Source: Lacrimispora celerecrescens (GTDB taxonomy: Bacteria > Bacillota > Clostridia > Lachnospirales > Lachnospiraceae). Taken from it: a DNA stretch of 33,412 nucleotides. This document shows positions 13,475 to 22,616 of the stretch, piece by piece; the first letter of the stretch is position 1; the number at the start of each line of letters is the position of its first letter. Location: contig NZ_JPME01000030.1 in NCBI RefSeq assembly GCF_000732605.1, forward strand, positions 1-33,412, written 5' to 3'. A model generated the notes under the pieces. That model saw only the letters and a program-made list of their open reading frames with translations, was not told where the DNA came from and ran no database searches. The translations under genes and the position numbers were made by a program.

Positions 13475-15274
13475 TTATCGGAGTTCATCTCTCCAAAACG
13501 CGATTCTCTTCTCATTTATTTCCTTTATCTTATCAGACTCCACCTTAAAGTTTCTCCTGATATCCATTAGTCCATTGACTTCCTGCTGCACATCCGTGAC
13601 CTGGGTGTAGCAATAGCCGCATACATAGGGGATCTCCTTAATGGCTGTCGTAATACTGTCAAACCTCTTTAAAAAGTCCTCTTTTGTATTGACCTTGTTC
13701 CCATACCCCCAGCCTTCTTTGTCACTGTCAAACGCGATTCCGCCAAATTCACTGATTATCACCGGCTGCCCCTTGTATGTAAATCCGTTGGCAAAGGCTG
13801 ATTTAGAGGTGGAGTGATAAACCTCCGTCGCTAGTATCTCATTCTTGTATTCTGTATAACGTTTCTTTAGCACTTCCCCCTTCTCTTCATAATCGTGAAG
13901 GGTGATAATATCTGAAACCGTATGCTCCCAGCCGTCATTTACAATCACCGGCCGGTACTTGTCAATGCTTTTCGTCAGGTGATAAATCCCTTCCGTAAAA
14001 TGCTGTTGGCTTCTGTTGGTCTCAACCTGAGGAACGCCCCAGGATTCATTGATCGGCGTCCATGTAATAATGGAAGGATGATTATAATTCTGCTTTACAA
14101 TATCCAGCCATTCCCTTGTAAACAACTCCACCGCACGGTCGGAATAAACATAAGCAGCAGGTGCCTCACTCCATACCAGCATCCCCTTAACGTCACACCA
14201 GTAAAGGAATCTTTCATCCTCTGTCTTCTGGTGCTTCCTCAAACCGTTGTACCCAAGTGCATGAATTTTATCAATATCTTCGATCAATGCCTCCTCATCC
14301 GGCGGCGTCAAATGGGTTTCTTCCCAATATCCCTGGTCAAGGATCAATCTCTGATATAACGGTGCCCCATTCAAAAGAATGTTGGGACCATCGATCCGGA
14401 TCTCCCGCATACCAAAGTATGAACCAACCTCATCACATACTTCTCCATCGTACCGGGTATGGAAGCTGATATCATATAGTTGGGGTTCCGCCGGGGTCCA
14501 TGTACGGATCCCCCACGGATTTTCTGCCTCGGCTGCTTCCAGATCAATGAAAGCCTTTGTGGGATTTTTCCCTATGCCGTCCAGAGTCCTTGCCACAAGC
14601 CTGCCTTCAAAGCTTACAACCGCCTCTACCTCTAACCTTCTCCCATCCAGGGGGTTGGGACAGTCTACGGTATACTCCAGTTCAAGCCTGCCTTCCGGTA
14701 AATTGGGAGTCATTTTCACCGATTTTAAGCTGACCTCCGGTACATACTCCATCCATACGGTCTTCCAGATTCCTGTCGTCTGCACATACCAGCAACCAAA
14801 ATTTTCAGAAACCCACCGCTGTTTCCCCCTTGGCTGCTGGGGATCCAAATGATCTTCTGCTTTTACAACTACAAGGTTCTCCCCATCCGTTACAAGGTTC
14901 GTGATATCAAAGGAAAAACGGGAATATCCGCCTTCATGCATACCGGCAAATTGCCCATTGATCCATACCTTTGTCAGGAAGTCACTTCCCTCGAAATGCA
15001 GAAACAGCTTATTTCCCGATAATTTCTCTTTTTCCGCCTGAAACCTGCGGCCATACCACACAAAATGGTGCACCCCTTCGTCATGGATATTACTTTTCTT
15101 TGTTTCGTAAGTAAAGGGCACACATATCTCTTTCTCCGTATGGAACCCCTCATACCAGCTTTGAACTTCACCCTGATTGTCATCATCAAAACTGAAGTCC
15201 CAAATACCGTTTAAATTGATCCATTCCCTACGGACAAACTGTGGTCTTGGATAGTCCTTTTGATAACATAGCAT
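13475..15274 (-). CDS. glycoside hydrolase family 2 enzyme
   Basis: A 599-aa protein from ATG 15274, chosen for AAAGGAG 10 bases upstream; the frame stays open 35 codons further without a comparable site. It has the sugar-binding domain (about 10-180), an immunoglobulin-like middle (180-300) and a TIM barrel (305-599). Acid/base Glu410 lies in ITWTPINESWG and nucleophile Glu509 in PVIISEFGG. There is no signal peptide, so it acts in the cytoplasm on sugars delivered by the ABC permeases that precede it. The family covers beta-galactosidases, glucuronidases and mannosidases; the substrate cannot be settled from sequence, and the Asn-Glu-Ser pair fits any of them. It is the last gene of the operon. 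Confidence 0.9.
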   Translation of the reverse strand: MLCYQKDYPRPQFVRREWINLNGIWDFSFDDDNQGEVQSWYEGFHTEKEICVPFTYETKKSNIHDEGVHHFVWYGRRFQAEKEKLSGNKLFLHFEGSDFLTKVWINGQFAGMHEGGYSRFSFDITNLVTDGENLVVVKAEDHLDPQQPRGKQRWVSENFGCWYVQTTGIWKTVWMEYVPEVSLKSVKMTPNLPEGRLELEYTVDCPNPLDGRRLEVEAVVSFEGRLVARTLDGIGKNPTKAFIDLEAAEAENPWGIRTWTPAEPQLYDISFHTRYDGEVCDEVGSYFGMREIRIDGPNILLNGAPLYQRLILDQGYWEETHLTPPDEEALIEDIDKIHALGYNGLRKHQKTEDERFLYWCDVKGMLVWSEAPAAYVYSDRAVELFTREWLDIVKQNYNHPSIITWTPINESWGVPQVETNRSQQHFTEGIYHLTKSIDKYRPVIVNDGWEHTVSDIITLHDYEEKGEVLKKRYTEYKNEILATEVYHSTSKSAFANGFTYKGQPVIISEFGGIAFDSDKEGWGYGNKVNTKEDFLKRFDSITTAIKEIPYVCGYCYTQVTDVQQEVNGLMDIRRNFKVESDKIKEINEKRIAFWRDELR

Positions 15275-15375
15275 GTAATAATTCTCCTTTCCTCTTTCCT
15301 GCCTGCCTTTTGGTACAAAGATATACCTGCTTTTGGCATTTAGGCATTCCTGTAAGGTATATATATTTATTTTAA

Positions 15376-16206
15376 TCATCCCTTAACGCCGGACATCGTG
15401 ATTCCCTGCACGATCTGTTTTTCAAAGATAAGATAAATGATAATGGCAGGAATGGATGCGATCATATTAGCCGTCATCGGTTTCACATAATCCACGGTAT
15501 AGGTTCCGGCAAAAATGGGAATGCCCACAGGCAATGTAAATTTACTGCTGTCCATGGCGCAGAGCAGAGGCCATAGATAATTATTCCAGCTTCCAATAAA
15601 TGCGAAAATACTGATGGTAGAGATTACTGCCTTTGATAAGGGCATGATGATTCGGGCAAAAATCGTAATCTCTCCGGCTCCGTCGATTCTGGCAGCTTCT
15701 ATAAGAGAATCCGGAAGCCCTTTAAAAAATGTCACCATGATTATCAGATTCATGGATACTGCCACGGACGGAAAAAGCAATCCTGCATATGTATCAATCA
15801 GCTTTAATCCATTGGCAGTAATAAACAGCGGCACAATGGTTGCTTCCCCCGGTACCATGAGTCCCAGCAAAAAGTAAAGATACAGATTATTTCTCCCCAA
15901 AAATTTAATTTTTGCCAGAGCATAGGCCGCCATAGCGGAAAATAAGACTGTTAAAACTGTAACAAGAACTGCAACGATCACGGAATTCATCAGCCACTTG
16001 GCAACATCGGAACCGATGATCAGATCCAGATAATTCCGAAACGTGTAGGGGGGTGAAAACCAGCTGCCCACGCTTATGATCTGCTTCCCCTCATACTGCA
16101 GGGATACGAAAAAGGCCCAGATCACAGGTGCCAGAAAAATGAGGGCCAGCCCTGCGGACAAAAGAGTCAGCACAACGCTCCCTGCCTTTACTTTCTTACG
16201 CTTCAT
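15376..16206 (-). CDS. ABC sugar permease, MalG/UgpE-like
   Basis: A 276-aa protein from ATG 16206, preferred over the earlier frame start because it follows GGGGGAAAGGG and overlaps the preceding permease stop by 11 bases, as translationally coupled genes do. It has six membrane segments. The EAA loop LIEAARIDGAGEITIFARII contacts the ATPase. It pairs with the neighbouring MalF-like permease to form the channel for a sugar taken up with the lipoprotein at 17172-18587. No ATPase gene is here, as usual for clostridial sugar importers that share an MsmX-type ATPase. Confidence 0.9.
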   Translation of the reverse strand: MKRKKVKAGSVVLTLLSAGLALIFLAPVIWAFFVSLQYEGKQIISVGSWFSPPYTFRNYLDLIIGSDVAKWLMNSVIVAVLVTVLTVLFSAMAAYALAKIKFLGRNNLYLYFLLGLMVPGEATIVPLFITANGLKLIDTYAGLLFPSVAVSMNLIIMVTFFKGLPDSLIEAARIDGAGEITIFARIIMPLSKAVISTISIFAFIGSWNNYLWPLLCAMDSSKFTLPVGIPIFAGTYTVDYVKPMTANMIASIPAIIIYLIFEKQIVQGITMSGVKG

Positions 16207-17116
16207 CTTCCCTTTCCCCCTTCCTCTGAACCGCCTTCTGAATAAACGTACATACCACCAGAATGGCAAACAGCACATAGGACATGGCCGCAGCATAGCC
16301 CATATTGTTCTTCGTAAATCCTGTCTCATAGATATACTGGATCAAAGGCTTTGTACTACCTGCCGGCCCTCCTGCCGTGATTAACTGGATCTGGCCGAAC
16401 ACCTTGAAGCTGGCGATAATCTGCAGCATGACGATTAAGTAGGTGGTGGGCTTTAATAAAGGCAGAACAATGGAAAACAGCTGCTGCCATTTCGCCGCTC
16501 CGTCAATTTCCGCTGCCTCGTATATCTCCGGAGAGATGTCCTGCAGCGCCGATAAATATAAAAGCATGGAAAATCCCACGGTCCACCATACGGTCATCAT
16601 AGTAACGACCGCCCATGCATGATTTGTGTCAATCAGCCACTGGATTTCCGATCCTGGACCTAAAATCCCGATCAGATGGAGCATTCCGTTTACAAATCCC
16701 ATATAGGGTGCAAACATGTATTTTGCAATAAAGGACGCAACAGAAACAGATATAATACTGGGAAGATAATATGCGATCCTTAACCCCCGCCTGATCTTCA
16801 CCGGCCTATTGGCAAACAGCGCCAGTATCAAAGCCATGATCACCAGGAACGGTACGGAAAGGATGACAAAGATGATCGTATGTTTCAGTGCGTCAACAAA
16901 CTTCTGATCCGACAAAAATTTAATATAATTATCCAGTCCTACAAATTTTACCTTACCCATTAAGGACCACTTATGCAGGCTCACATACAGCCCCTGAATC
17001 ACCGGCCATATGGTAAAAACCGTATATAAGGCCAAAAAAGGAAGGCATAATCCCAGGCCTGTAGCCATATCTCTTACTTTTCTGCTTCTGCTCAAATTAC
17101 TGTCCTCCCTAACCAT
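16196..17116 (-). CDS. ABC sugar permease, MalF/UgpA-like
   Basis: A protein of up to 306 aa with six membrane segments and the EAA motif EIYEAAEIDGAAKWQQLFSI. ATG 17116 has only a weak AGGA close by; TTG at 17095 has GGGAGG 7 bases upstream and could be the true start, giving 299 aa. It belongs to the carbohydrate uptake CUT1 class and forms a heterodimer with the MalG-like permease whose gene overlaps its end. It lies between the solute-binding lipoprotein and the second permease in one leftward operon. Confidence 0.9.
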   Translation of the reverse strand: MVREDSNLSRSRKVRDMATGLGLCLPFLALYTVFTIWPVIQGLYVSLHKWSLMGKVKFVGLDNYIKFLSDQKFVDALKHTIIFVILSVPFLVIMALILALFANRPVKIRRGLRIAYYLPSIISVSVASFIAKYMFAPYMGFVNGMLHLIGILGPGSEIQWLIDTNHAWAVVTMMTVWWTVGFSMLLYLSALQDISPEIYEAAEIDGAAKWQQLFSIVLPLLKPTTYLIVMLQIIASFKVFGQIQLITAGGPAGSTKPLIQYIYETGFTKNNMGYAAAMSYVLFAILVVCTFIQKAVQRKGEREDEA

Positions 17117-17171
17117 GCAATCCTATTTACAAAGAGGGGAGAAAGATTCCCCCCTCTAGTTTCACTAAATG

Positions 17172-18587
17172 TTACGGAAGGTTTGACTCAAGCTCATCAT
17201 ATAAGGCATCAATTCCTGAAGCAGCATCTCCCTTTCCTGTCCAGATAGTATCCAGGCTGTCGATCATCCCTTTCTTCATTCCATTAAAGGTAGAAACCTT
17301 TGCCGGAAGGACTGCTTTCTCCACCTCAGACATGTAGCTGCTTCTATATGGAAGTGCCTTATAGGCGTCACTTGCAAGAACCTCCTTGCATGCTGGAATC
17401 TGGCCGGAGCCTGCCCAGGTCACGCCGCCATTCATGGATGCTGCTACCATGAATTCCACCGCTGCTTTGCTGTCGGCTTCATTCCTTGAATTCTTTGTAG
17501 GAAGAATGAAGGTATGGGAATCAGCCCAGCAGTTTTCGGTATCAAAAAGTTTTGGGAATGCCATAGGTACGAATTTTAAGTTATCCGTCTGCTCAAAAGC
17601 ACCTACCGCCCAGGTTCCGCCGATGCAGATTCCTGCTTTTCCGGTCTGGAAGAACTTCTGGTGATCATCAATGCCTTCGGCAACGTAACCCTTGTCATAC
17701 AGTCCCTTTACAAACTCCGCTGCTTTAACTGCCTTTTCCTTATCAAGGGTGACCTCCTTGCCGTCATCACTGACGATAGGGGTTCCTCCCATCTGGAAAT
17801 AGGTTGCCCACCACAGACGGTATGGATCGTCTCCATTGTTGGTAATGGCGATGGTTGTGCCGTCTTCGGGGATCACGGCCTTGATCTTATCACAAACGGC
17901 ATAGAAGTCATCCACGCTCTTAATATCAACTGCTCCGGCCGCATTTAAGGTCACTCCGGCCTTTTCCAATAACTCTTTGTTGAAATACATGATCTCTGCA
18001 TGTGTGTCCAAAGGTATGGCATAGACTTCTCCGTCAAAAGTCACAGCATCAATGGAGGCCTGTGAATAATGCTGGCTCAAATCGACACCCAGCTCGTCAA
18101 GATATGTAGTGATCGGCTGTACCACACCGTCTTCCACCAGCTGAGGAAGAGAAGATGCATGGGAAATGCCGATATCAGGCCCTTTTCCGGCAGCAACAGC
18201 CGTCTGCAGCTTTGTATAATAATCCGCCCATACAAGCATGATAGACTGTACCTGTTTCGTCGGGTTCGTACTATTGTAGTCCTCGATCATCTTGGTCATG
18301 AAACCGCCGTCACCGCCGCTGAATAAGGACCACATGACCAGTTTGTTGGCATCCACTGCCACCTGCTCTGGATTGTTTACCGTTCCGTCGTCATTGACAT
18401 TCTTTGTTTCTTCTGTAGCTGCTGCTGACGTTTCTCCTTTAGAAGTTTCCTTGTTCTCCTGGGTTCCCTGTGCTGCCTGGGTCCCCGCAGTTGTCTGCGT
18501 TGTTGCGCTGCTTCCGCATCCTGACAATGCCGCCATAACCAGTGCCGCTGCACCTAATGCAGCCATCCATTTTTTGCCTCTTCTCAT
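17172..18587 (-). CDS. sugar-binding lipoprotein of an ABC importer
   Basis: A 471-aa protein from ATG 18587, chosen for AAGGAGG 5-7 bases upstream; the frame extends further only without a ribosome site. It has a lipoprotein signal (MRRGKKWMAALG...) with lipobox LSGC (Cys24), then a low-complexity Thr/Gln/Ala/Glu linker, then an extracellular solute-binding family 1 fold (KLVMWSLFSGGDGGFMTKMI, ADYYTKLQTAVAAGKGPDI, TGKAGICIGGTWAVGAFE). It captures a sugar outside the cell and delivers it to the two permeases. It is the first gene of the operon and lies behind a promoter with a palindrome at the transcription start. Confidence 0.95.
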   Translation of the reverse strand: MRRGKKWMAALGAAALVMAALSGCGSSATTQTTAGTQAAQGTQENKETSKGETSAAATEETKNVNDDGTVNNPEQVAVDANKLVMWSLFSGGDGGFMTKMIEDYNSTNPTKQVQSIMLVWADYYTKLQTAVAAGKGPDIGISHASSLPQLVEDGVVQPITTYLDELGVDLSQHYSQASIDAVTFDGEVYAIPLDTHAEIMYFNKELLEKAGVTLNAAGAVDIKSVDDFYAVCDKIKAVIPEDGTTIAITNNGDDPYRLWWATYFQMGGTPIVSDDGKEVTLDKEKAVKAAEFVKGLYDKGYVAEGIDDHQKFFQTGKAGICIGGTWAVGAFEQTDNLKFVPMAFPKLFDTENCWADSHTFILPTKNSRNEADSKAAVEFMVAASMNGGVTWAGSGQIPACKEVLASDAYKALPYRSSYMSEVEKAVLPAKVSTFNGMKKGMIDSLDTIWTGKGDAASGIDALYDELESNLP

Positions 18588-18669
18588 AATTACCTCCTTG
18601 TTTTGTTTTGTTAACCTCGCAAACCATAAAACAGCCTGTCGTTTTTTGTCCAATAGAAGCTTGACTAAC

Positions 18670-18684
18670 AACAGTATTACTGTT
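18670..18684. promoter_or_regulatory. operator 1, perfect palindrome
   Basis: AACAGTATTACTGTT is a perfect palindrome directly after the operon promoter (about +4 to +18). A second, nearly identical copy lies 104 bp away. It is probably bound by the adjacent ArsR-type regulator. Confidence 0.65.
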
Positions 18685-18695
18685 TCAATAAATCA

Positions 18696-18724
18696 ACCAT
18701 ACACCTTTTTATTGTGTAAGTCAA
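18696..18724 (-). promoter_or_regulatory. SigA promoter of the ABC/GH2 operon
   Basis: On the minus strand TTGACT (18719-18724), a 17-base spacer and TATGGT (18696-18701). Transcription would start near 18688, about 100 bases before the lipoprotein gene, with operator 1 at the start. Confidence 0.6.
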
Positions 18725-18773
18725 TATATTATTCTCTATTTTATATAATAATTTGTATAATATTCCCCTTTAC

Positions 18774-18788
18774 AACAGTGTTACTGTT
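18774..18788. promoter_or_regulatory. operator 2, near-perfect palindrome
   Basis: AACAGTGTTACTGTT matches operator 1 at 14 of 15 positions. Centre-to-centre distance is 104 bp, ten helical turns, which puts the two sites on the same face of the DNA. Confidence 0.6.
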
Positions 18789-18865
18789 TTATTATTTATT
18801 TCTATTATACAAAAAAATAGAATCCCTGTTATAATACAACGTTTCCACTTTCAAGCGCAAGGCAA

Positions 18866-18916
18866 CGAAAAAACAACCGCCCGGAAAATATGCATATTCT
18901 CCAAACGGTTGTTTCC
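18866..18916 (-). terminator. terminator of the ArsR-type regulator gene
   Basis: AAACAACCG pairs with CGGTTGTTT around an inner AATATGCATATT palindrome; T-run on the minus strand. It separates the regulator from the operon that follows. Confidence 0.8.
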
Positions 18917-18933
18917 TCTTTCACCATATATCA

Positions 18934-19854
18934 TCAATATTCGATTTCCATAATAATATCCTGGGCGTAATCGCCGAAGGTTTTGCCAAAAAGATTAAAG
19001 CCGCCCTCATATTCTGTATCCTTTTTATTTCCGATAGTCATGCTTATAAAGGCATTTTCTGATAACGCGAGGTCATTGATCCTGATTTTGGAGGCTCGCT
19101 CTCCGTTTATATAGCTTCCGTCTCCTTTGATCTCCCATTTTACCAAAAGACCGTATTGGGTAGAACCATTGGGCCATATGGAAGGAGTAAGTCTCCCTCT
19201 TCTGGACCCGAAGTCCCCCGGACAGCACCAGGTGGCACATTCCACACCGTTTATCCACATGGTAATGTCAGACTTCCAGTCCTCCGCATATCCGGGCGCT
19301 TCCGAGCATATCTCCATGGAAAAGGATAGCCGCACCGGCCGTTTCCCATTAGGAAGCTGATTGGGAAACCGGTATTCCACACGGCCTTTGGAGGTCCACA
19401 AAAGACCGGCATCCATCCGTTCCGGCAGATAAAAGCTGTATACCTTATCTTCCATTCCCACCACTCCTGAAGCGGTATATAACCCGCAGGTAGGAAAAAT
19501 GCTGCAGTCCACAAATGCACCCACCGGCATTTCAATGCTTAATACCTCATTGATCTGGCTGCTTCTCGGCAAAAAGCAGAGATTGGCATAATCCTGTTTC
19601 CGGCTGCAGACCTTCATAGTTCCATGACTCCCAGGCTGTTCCTCCATGCGGATCAAATCCGCGGCTTCAAGAAGCTTCAAATGAAAAGCGGCGCTGGACT
19701 GTGGAAGATCAAGAGCTTCCGCGATCTGGCTTATTGAAAAATTGTCCTGGTATAACAGCTTGATGATCTCAAGCCGGACAGGTGATGAGATCGCCTTGCC
19801 AAACTCACAGATCTCTTTGATATTTTCCAGAGTATACTCCTTTATTTTTGCCAT
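18934..19854 (-). CDS. ArsR-type regulator fused to a beta-rich C-terminal domain
   Basis: A 306-aa protein with GGAGAGAGG before ATG 19854. Residues 12-85 form an ArsR-type winged helix (EFGKAISSPVRLEIIKLL, then FSISQIAEALDLPQSSAAFH, then LKLLEAADLI). Residues 95-306 are beta-rich with many aromatic residues and Gly/Asn turns (WINGVECATWCCPGDFGSRR, SIWPNGSTQYG), the look of a jelly-roll sugar-binding domain rather than a metal site. It lacks the CxC metal motif of arsenic sensors, and the position directly before the uptake operon suggests that it senses a glycan and acts on the two palindromes downstream. The ligand is unknown. It has its own promoter. Confidence 0.8.
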   Translation of the reverse strand: MAKIKEYTLENIKEICEFGKAISSPVRLEIIKLLYQDNFSISQIAEALDLPQSSAAFHLKLLEAADLIRMEEQPGSHGTMKVCSRKQDYANLCFLPRSSQINEVLSIEMPVGAFVDCSIFPTCGLYTASGVVGMEDKVYSFYLPERMDAGLLWTSKGRVEYRFPNQLPNGKRPVRLSFSMEICSEAPGYAEDWKSDITMWINGVECATWCCPGDFGSRRGRLTPSIWPNGSTQYGLLVKWEIKGDGSYINGERASKIRINDLALSENAFISMTIGNKKDTEYEGGFNLFGKTFGDYAQDIIMEIEY

Positions 19855-20194
19855 GAGCCTCTCTCCTTTTATTCTTTTTAGAACCTTAAGCGTTTAAAGA
19901 CGTACCCATATTTGATACTTATCATACATTAATTCCGGCAATGCTGTCAATCCCGGCTTCAGGTCTTTATTACCGCCATTTTCCTCTTTTGGAAAATAAT
20001 TATTTTAACGAAAAATAAACCTTAAATAAGAAAATTCTAGCTGTATTCTATTAAACTTTATGATAAAATAAAAAAAGTTTCCTCATCCATAAATAGGGCC
20101 ATAATATTATCAAATCTGGTTGTATGGCATTTATTTTCTTTGATGATGAAAGAATAATATAAAGGAATCCTATGGATCATAGGACTGGTAAACT
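19855..20194. other. divergent intergenic region
   Basis: It carries the regulator promoter above. On the other side lies the AT-rich leader of the permease gene, with a small inverted repeat CCTATG/CATAGG at 20169-20183. No riboswitch architecture or frame was recognised. Confidence 0.5.
19921..19950 (-). promoter_or_regulatory. SigA promoter of the ArsR-type regulator gene
   Basis: On the minus strand TTGACA (19945-19950), 18 bases and TATGAT (19921-19926). It lies about 67 bases before the start codon. A partly symmetric CTTAAGCGTTTAAAG lies between them around 19884-19898, a possible operator. Confidence 0.65.
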
Positions 20195-21556
20195 ATGGAA
20201 CCGAAATTAGAAAAGAAATATGGTCTTTTTACAGCCATTGCAATGGTTGTAGGTATCGTCATCGGAAGCGGTGTGTTTTTTAAGGCGGAAAAGATCCTTA
20301 CGGCAACCGGAGGCAATTTAAAAGAGGGCATACTGGCGTGGGTGATCGGGGGTATCATAATGATTTCCTGCGCTTACACGTTTTCTGTCATGGCCACCAA
20401 ATATCAGTATATCAATGGTGTGGTAGATTACGCAGAAGCAACAATGGGGAAAAAATATGCCTATTATGTCGGCTGGTTTATGGCAGCGATTTATTATCCC
20501 ACAATAACCTCGGTACTTGCATGGGTCTCCGCCCGGTATACCTGCGTAATCTTTGGTTTTTCTATTACAGGCGGAGAATGTATGACCATCGCCTGCCTTT
20601 ATCTGATTTCCAGCTTTACAATGAATGCTTTATCTCCTGTTTTGGCAGGAAAATTCCAGGTAAGCACTACGGTTATTAAACTGATTCCCCTCTTCTTAAT
20701 GGCAGTTGTCGGAACATTTGCAGGGCTTCGCAGCGGTATGACGATGTATAACTTCACCCACTACGTGTCCCAAAGCACTACCAACGGGTTGTTTACGGCT
20801 GTTGTTGCAGCAAGCTTTGCCTATGAAGGCTGGATCATTGCAACCTGTATTAATGCAGAGTTAAAAAATGCAAAGAAAAATCTTCCTTTGGCTTTGATTG
20901 CAGGTACTTTTATTACCATGTCCATTTACATCCTGTATTATATTGGTTTGGCCGGAACGATTAAAAATGAGGTGATGATGGCTGGTGGTGAAGCCGGTGC
21001 CAAGCTGGCATTCCAAACAGTATTCACCTCAGCAGGCGGTTCCCTTTTGTTTGTATTCGTCATCATTTCATGCCTGGGTACCTTAAACGGGCTGATGCTT
21101 GGCTGTACACGGGGAATTTATTCAATCGCTGCAAGGGGTCTTGGCCCTAAGCCCAAGGTTTTCAGCCAGGTAGATCCGGCGACCAATATGCCTGTTAATT
21201 CCGCAATTATGGGGTTGTTTCTTTGCAGCCTCTGGTTATTTTATTTTTATGGAGCAAATCTAACTTCCAACTGGTTTGGATTCTTCAGCTTTGATTCTTC
21301 GGAATTGCCAATTATCACAATTTATGCCCTGTACATCCCTATTTTCATTATGTTCATGATAAAAGGGAAGGAGCTTAACTTTTTCAACCGGATCCTAATG
21401 CCCTGCATATCCCTTGCAGGCTGTATCTTTATGATTGCTGCCGCATGGTTTGCCCATGGAATTGCTGCGATCGCCTATCTGGTTGTGTTTTTTGTTATCA
21501 TGGCTTTTGGCGCTGTGCTTTTGCATAAGACAAAACAACCAGTCAACGAGATTTAA
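20195..21556 (+). CDS. APC superfamily amino-acid permease
   Basis: A 453-aa protein with about 12 membrane segments. The N-terminal signature KYGLFTAIAMVVGIVIGSGV is the helix-1 substrate-binding region of APC transporters; AEATMGKKYAYYVGWFMAA and FEGW-like SFAYEGWIIATCINAELKNA (helix 6 region) follow. It resembles the SteT/LAT-like branch, which exchanges or imports neutral amino acids; the substrate is not certain. ATG 20195 has only a weak AGGA-type site. It has a terminator immediately after, so it is monocistronic or a leader for the next gene by readthrough. Confidence 0.9.
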   Translation: MEPKLEKKYGLFTAIAMVVGIVIGSGVFFKAEKILTATGGNLKEGILAWVIGGIIMISCAYTFSVMATKYQYINGVVDYAEATMGKKYAYYVGWFMAAIYYPTITSVLAWVSARYTCVIFGFSITGGECMTIACLYLISSFTMNALSPVLAGKFQVSTTVIKLIPLFLMAVVGTFAGLRSGMTMYNFTHYVSQSTTNGLFTAVVAASFAYEGWIIATCINAELKNAKKNLPLALIAGTFITMSIYILYYIGLAGTIKNEVMMAGGEAGAKLAFQTVFTSAGGSLLFVFVIISCLGTLNGLMLGCTRGIYSIAARGLGPKPKVFSQVDPATNMPVNSAIMGLFLCSLWLFYFYGANLTSNWFGFFSFDSSELPIITIYALYIPIFIMFMIKGKELNFFNRILMPCISLAGCIFMIAAAWFAHGIAAIAYLVVFFVIMAFGAVLLHKTKQPVNEI

Positions 21557-21588
21557 CATAAAAAGAAAATTAGTACAGAGATTCTGGC

Positions 21589-21620
21589 AGCCGCTTTTTG
21601 TAACAAAAGCGGCTTGCTAT
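21589..21620 (+). terminator. terminator of the APC permease gene
   Basis: AGCCGCTTTT pairs with AAAAGCGGCT over a 6-nt loop, followed by TTGCTATTTAT. Confidence 0.75.
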
Positions 21621-21660
21621 TTATCTAAATTATATAAGTATTTGGAAGGAGAAAATCTTA

Positions 21661-22542
21661 ATGGATAATAAAAATCTTACCGTCAAAACCGTTACATTAG
21701 CATACTTCTCCGGAACAGGAGGCACAAAAGCCATTGTATCCTGCTTTGAAACCAAGTTTATAAAATCTGGAATCCATGTAAATGTGATTGATATATCTTG
21801 TCGCAATACATATCATGAGGAAAAAGCACCGGATCTTCTAATCATCTTCTCTCCTGTATACGCCTTTAGACTAGCCACTATCATGGAACAATGGGTAAAG
21901 AATCTGCCCAAAGCACAGAATATACCAGCCGCAGTTATCTCTGTTTCCGGCGGCGGAGAAGTCTCACCCAATACCGCATGCCGCGTTCACTGTAAGCGCT
22001 TGTTGGTTAAAAAGGGGTATCAGCCGATCTATGAAAAAATGTTTGTGATGCCCTCTAATTATGGCTCTCAGGCAGAATACCAATTAAATCTCCAATTGCT
22101 TAATGTCATTCCGTTAAAAGTAACCCAGGCCATCACAGAGATTTTATCAGGTAAGATATCCCTTACAAAACCTAGGGCTCTTGATCATTTTTTTGCATTT
22201 ATAGGCAAATCAGAGCACTTTGGTGCAAAAATCTTCGGCTTATCTATCCATGCCTCAAAAGAATGTACCCAATGTGGTCTATGTGAAAGAAAATGTCCAT
22301 CTAATAACATTAAGATCCAAAACGGCCTCCCAAAGTTTGGATCTAATTGTATGTGGTGTTTGAAATGCATCTATGATTGCCCACATCATGCCCTTTCTCC
22401 GGGAGTTTTTAAATTTTCCGTTTTAAAAGACGGCTATAACTTAACAGAAATGAGTGAGAAGGCAAAGACCCAGTGCGACGCAGAATATCAGCCCTCTGGA
22501 AGTATGCTCTGGCAGGGAGCTATCGATTACTTAAAAAAATAA
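21661..22542 (+). CDS. EFR1-type flavodoxin-ferredoxin fusion
   Basis: A 293-aa protein behind AAGGAG (ATG 21661). Residues 10-160 form a flavodoxin-like domain beginning LAYFSGTGGTKAIVSCFE (FMN phosphate loop) with FSPVYAFRLATIMEQW and AVISVSGGGEVSPNT. Residues 195-245 hold two 4Fe-4S clusters: CTQCGLCERKCP and CMWCLKCIYDCP. This order is that of the EFR1 family found in anaerobes, whose members pass electrons between flavin and ferredoxin clusters; the partner is unknown. It is followed by a bidirectional terminator. Confidence 0.9.
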   Translation: MDNKNLTVKTVTLAYFSGTGGTKAIVSCFETKFIKSGIHVNVIDISCRNTYHEEKAPDLLIIFSPVYAFRLATIMEQWVKNLPKAQNIPAAVISVSGGGEVSPNTACRVHCKRLLVKKGYQPIYEKMFVMPSNYGSQAEYQLNLQLLNVIPLKVTQAITEILSGKISLTKPRALDHFFAFIGKSEHFGAKIFGLSIHASKECTQCGLCERKCPSNNIKIQNGLPKFGSNCMWCLKCIYDCPHHALSPGVFKFSVLKDGYNLTEMSEKAKTQCDAEYQPSGSMLWQGAIDYLKK

Positions 22543-22566
22543 GTTTCTGAAAATGCCATAATAAGC

Positions 22567-22616
22567 GGGGTGCCGCTTCATAGCTGATCCACAGCTGCGA
22601 AGCGGCACCCTCTTTA
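22567..22616. terminator. bidirectional terminator
   Basis: GGGTGCCGCTTC pairs with GAAGCGGCACCC; AGCTG/CAGCT extends the stem inward. T-rich sequence follows on the plus strand. It serves the two convergent genes. Confidence 0.85.

Noticed and set aside
13922-14852. Long plus-strand frames opposite the GH2 gene
   Set aside because: They are antisense shadows of a gene with clear catalytic motifs and lack ribosome sites.
20030-20194. Possible riboswitch before the amino-acid permease
   Set aside because: Only a 6-bp inverted repeat was found; none of the known amino-acid riboswitch or T-box landmarks was recognisable.
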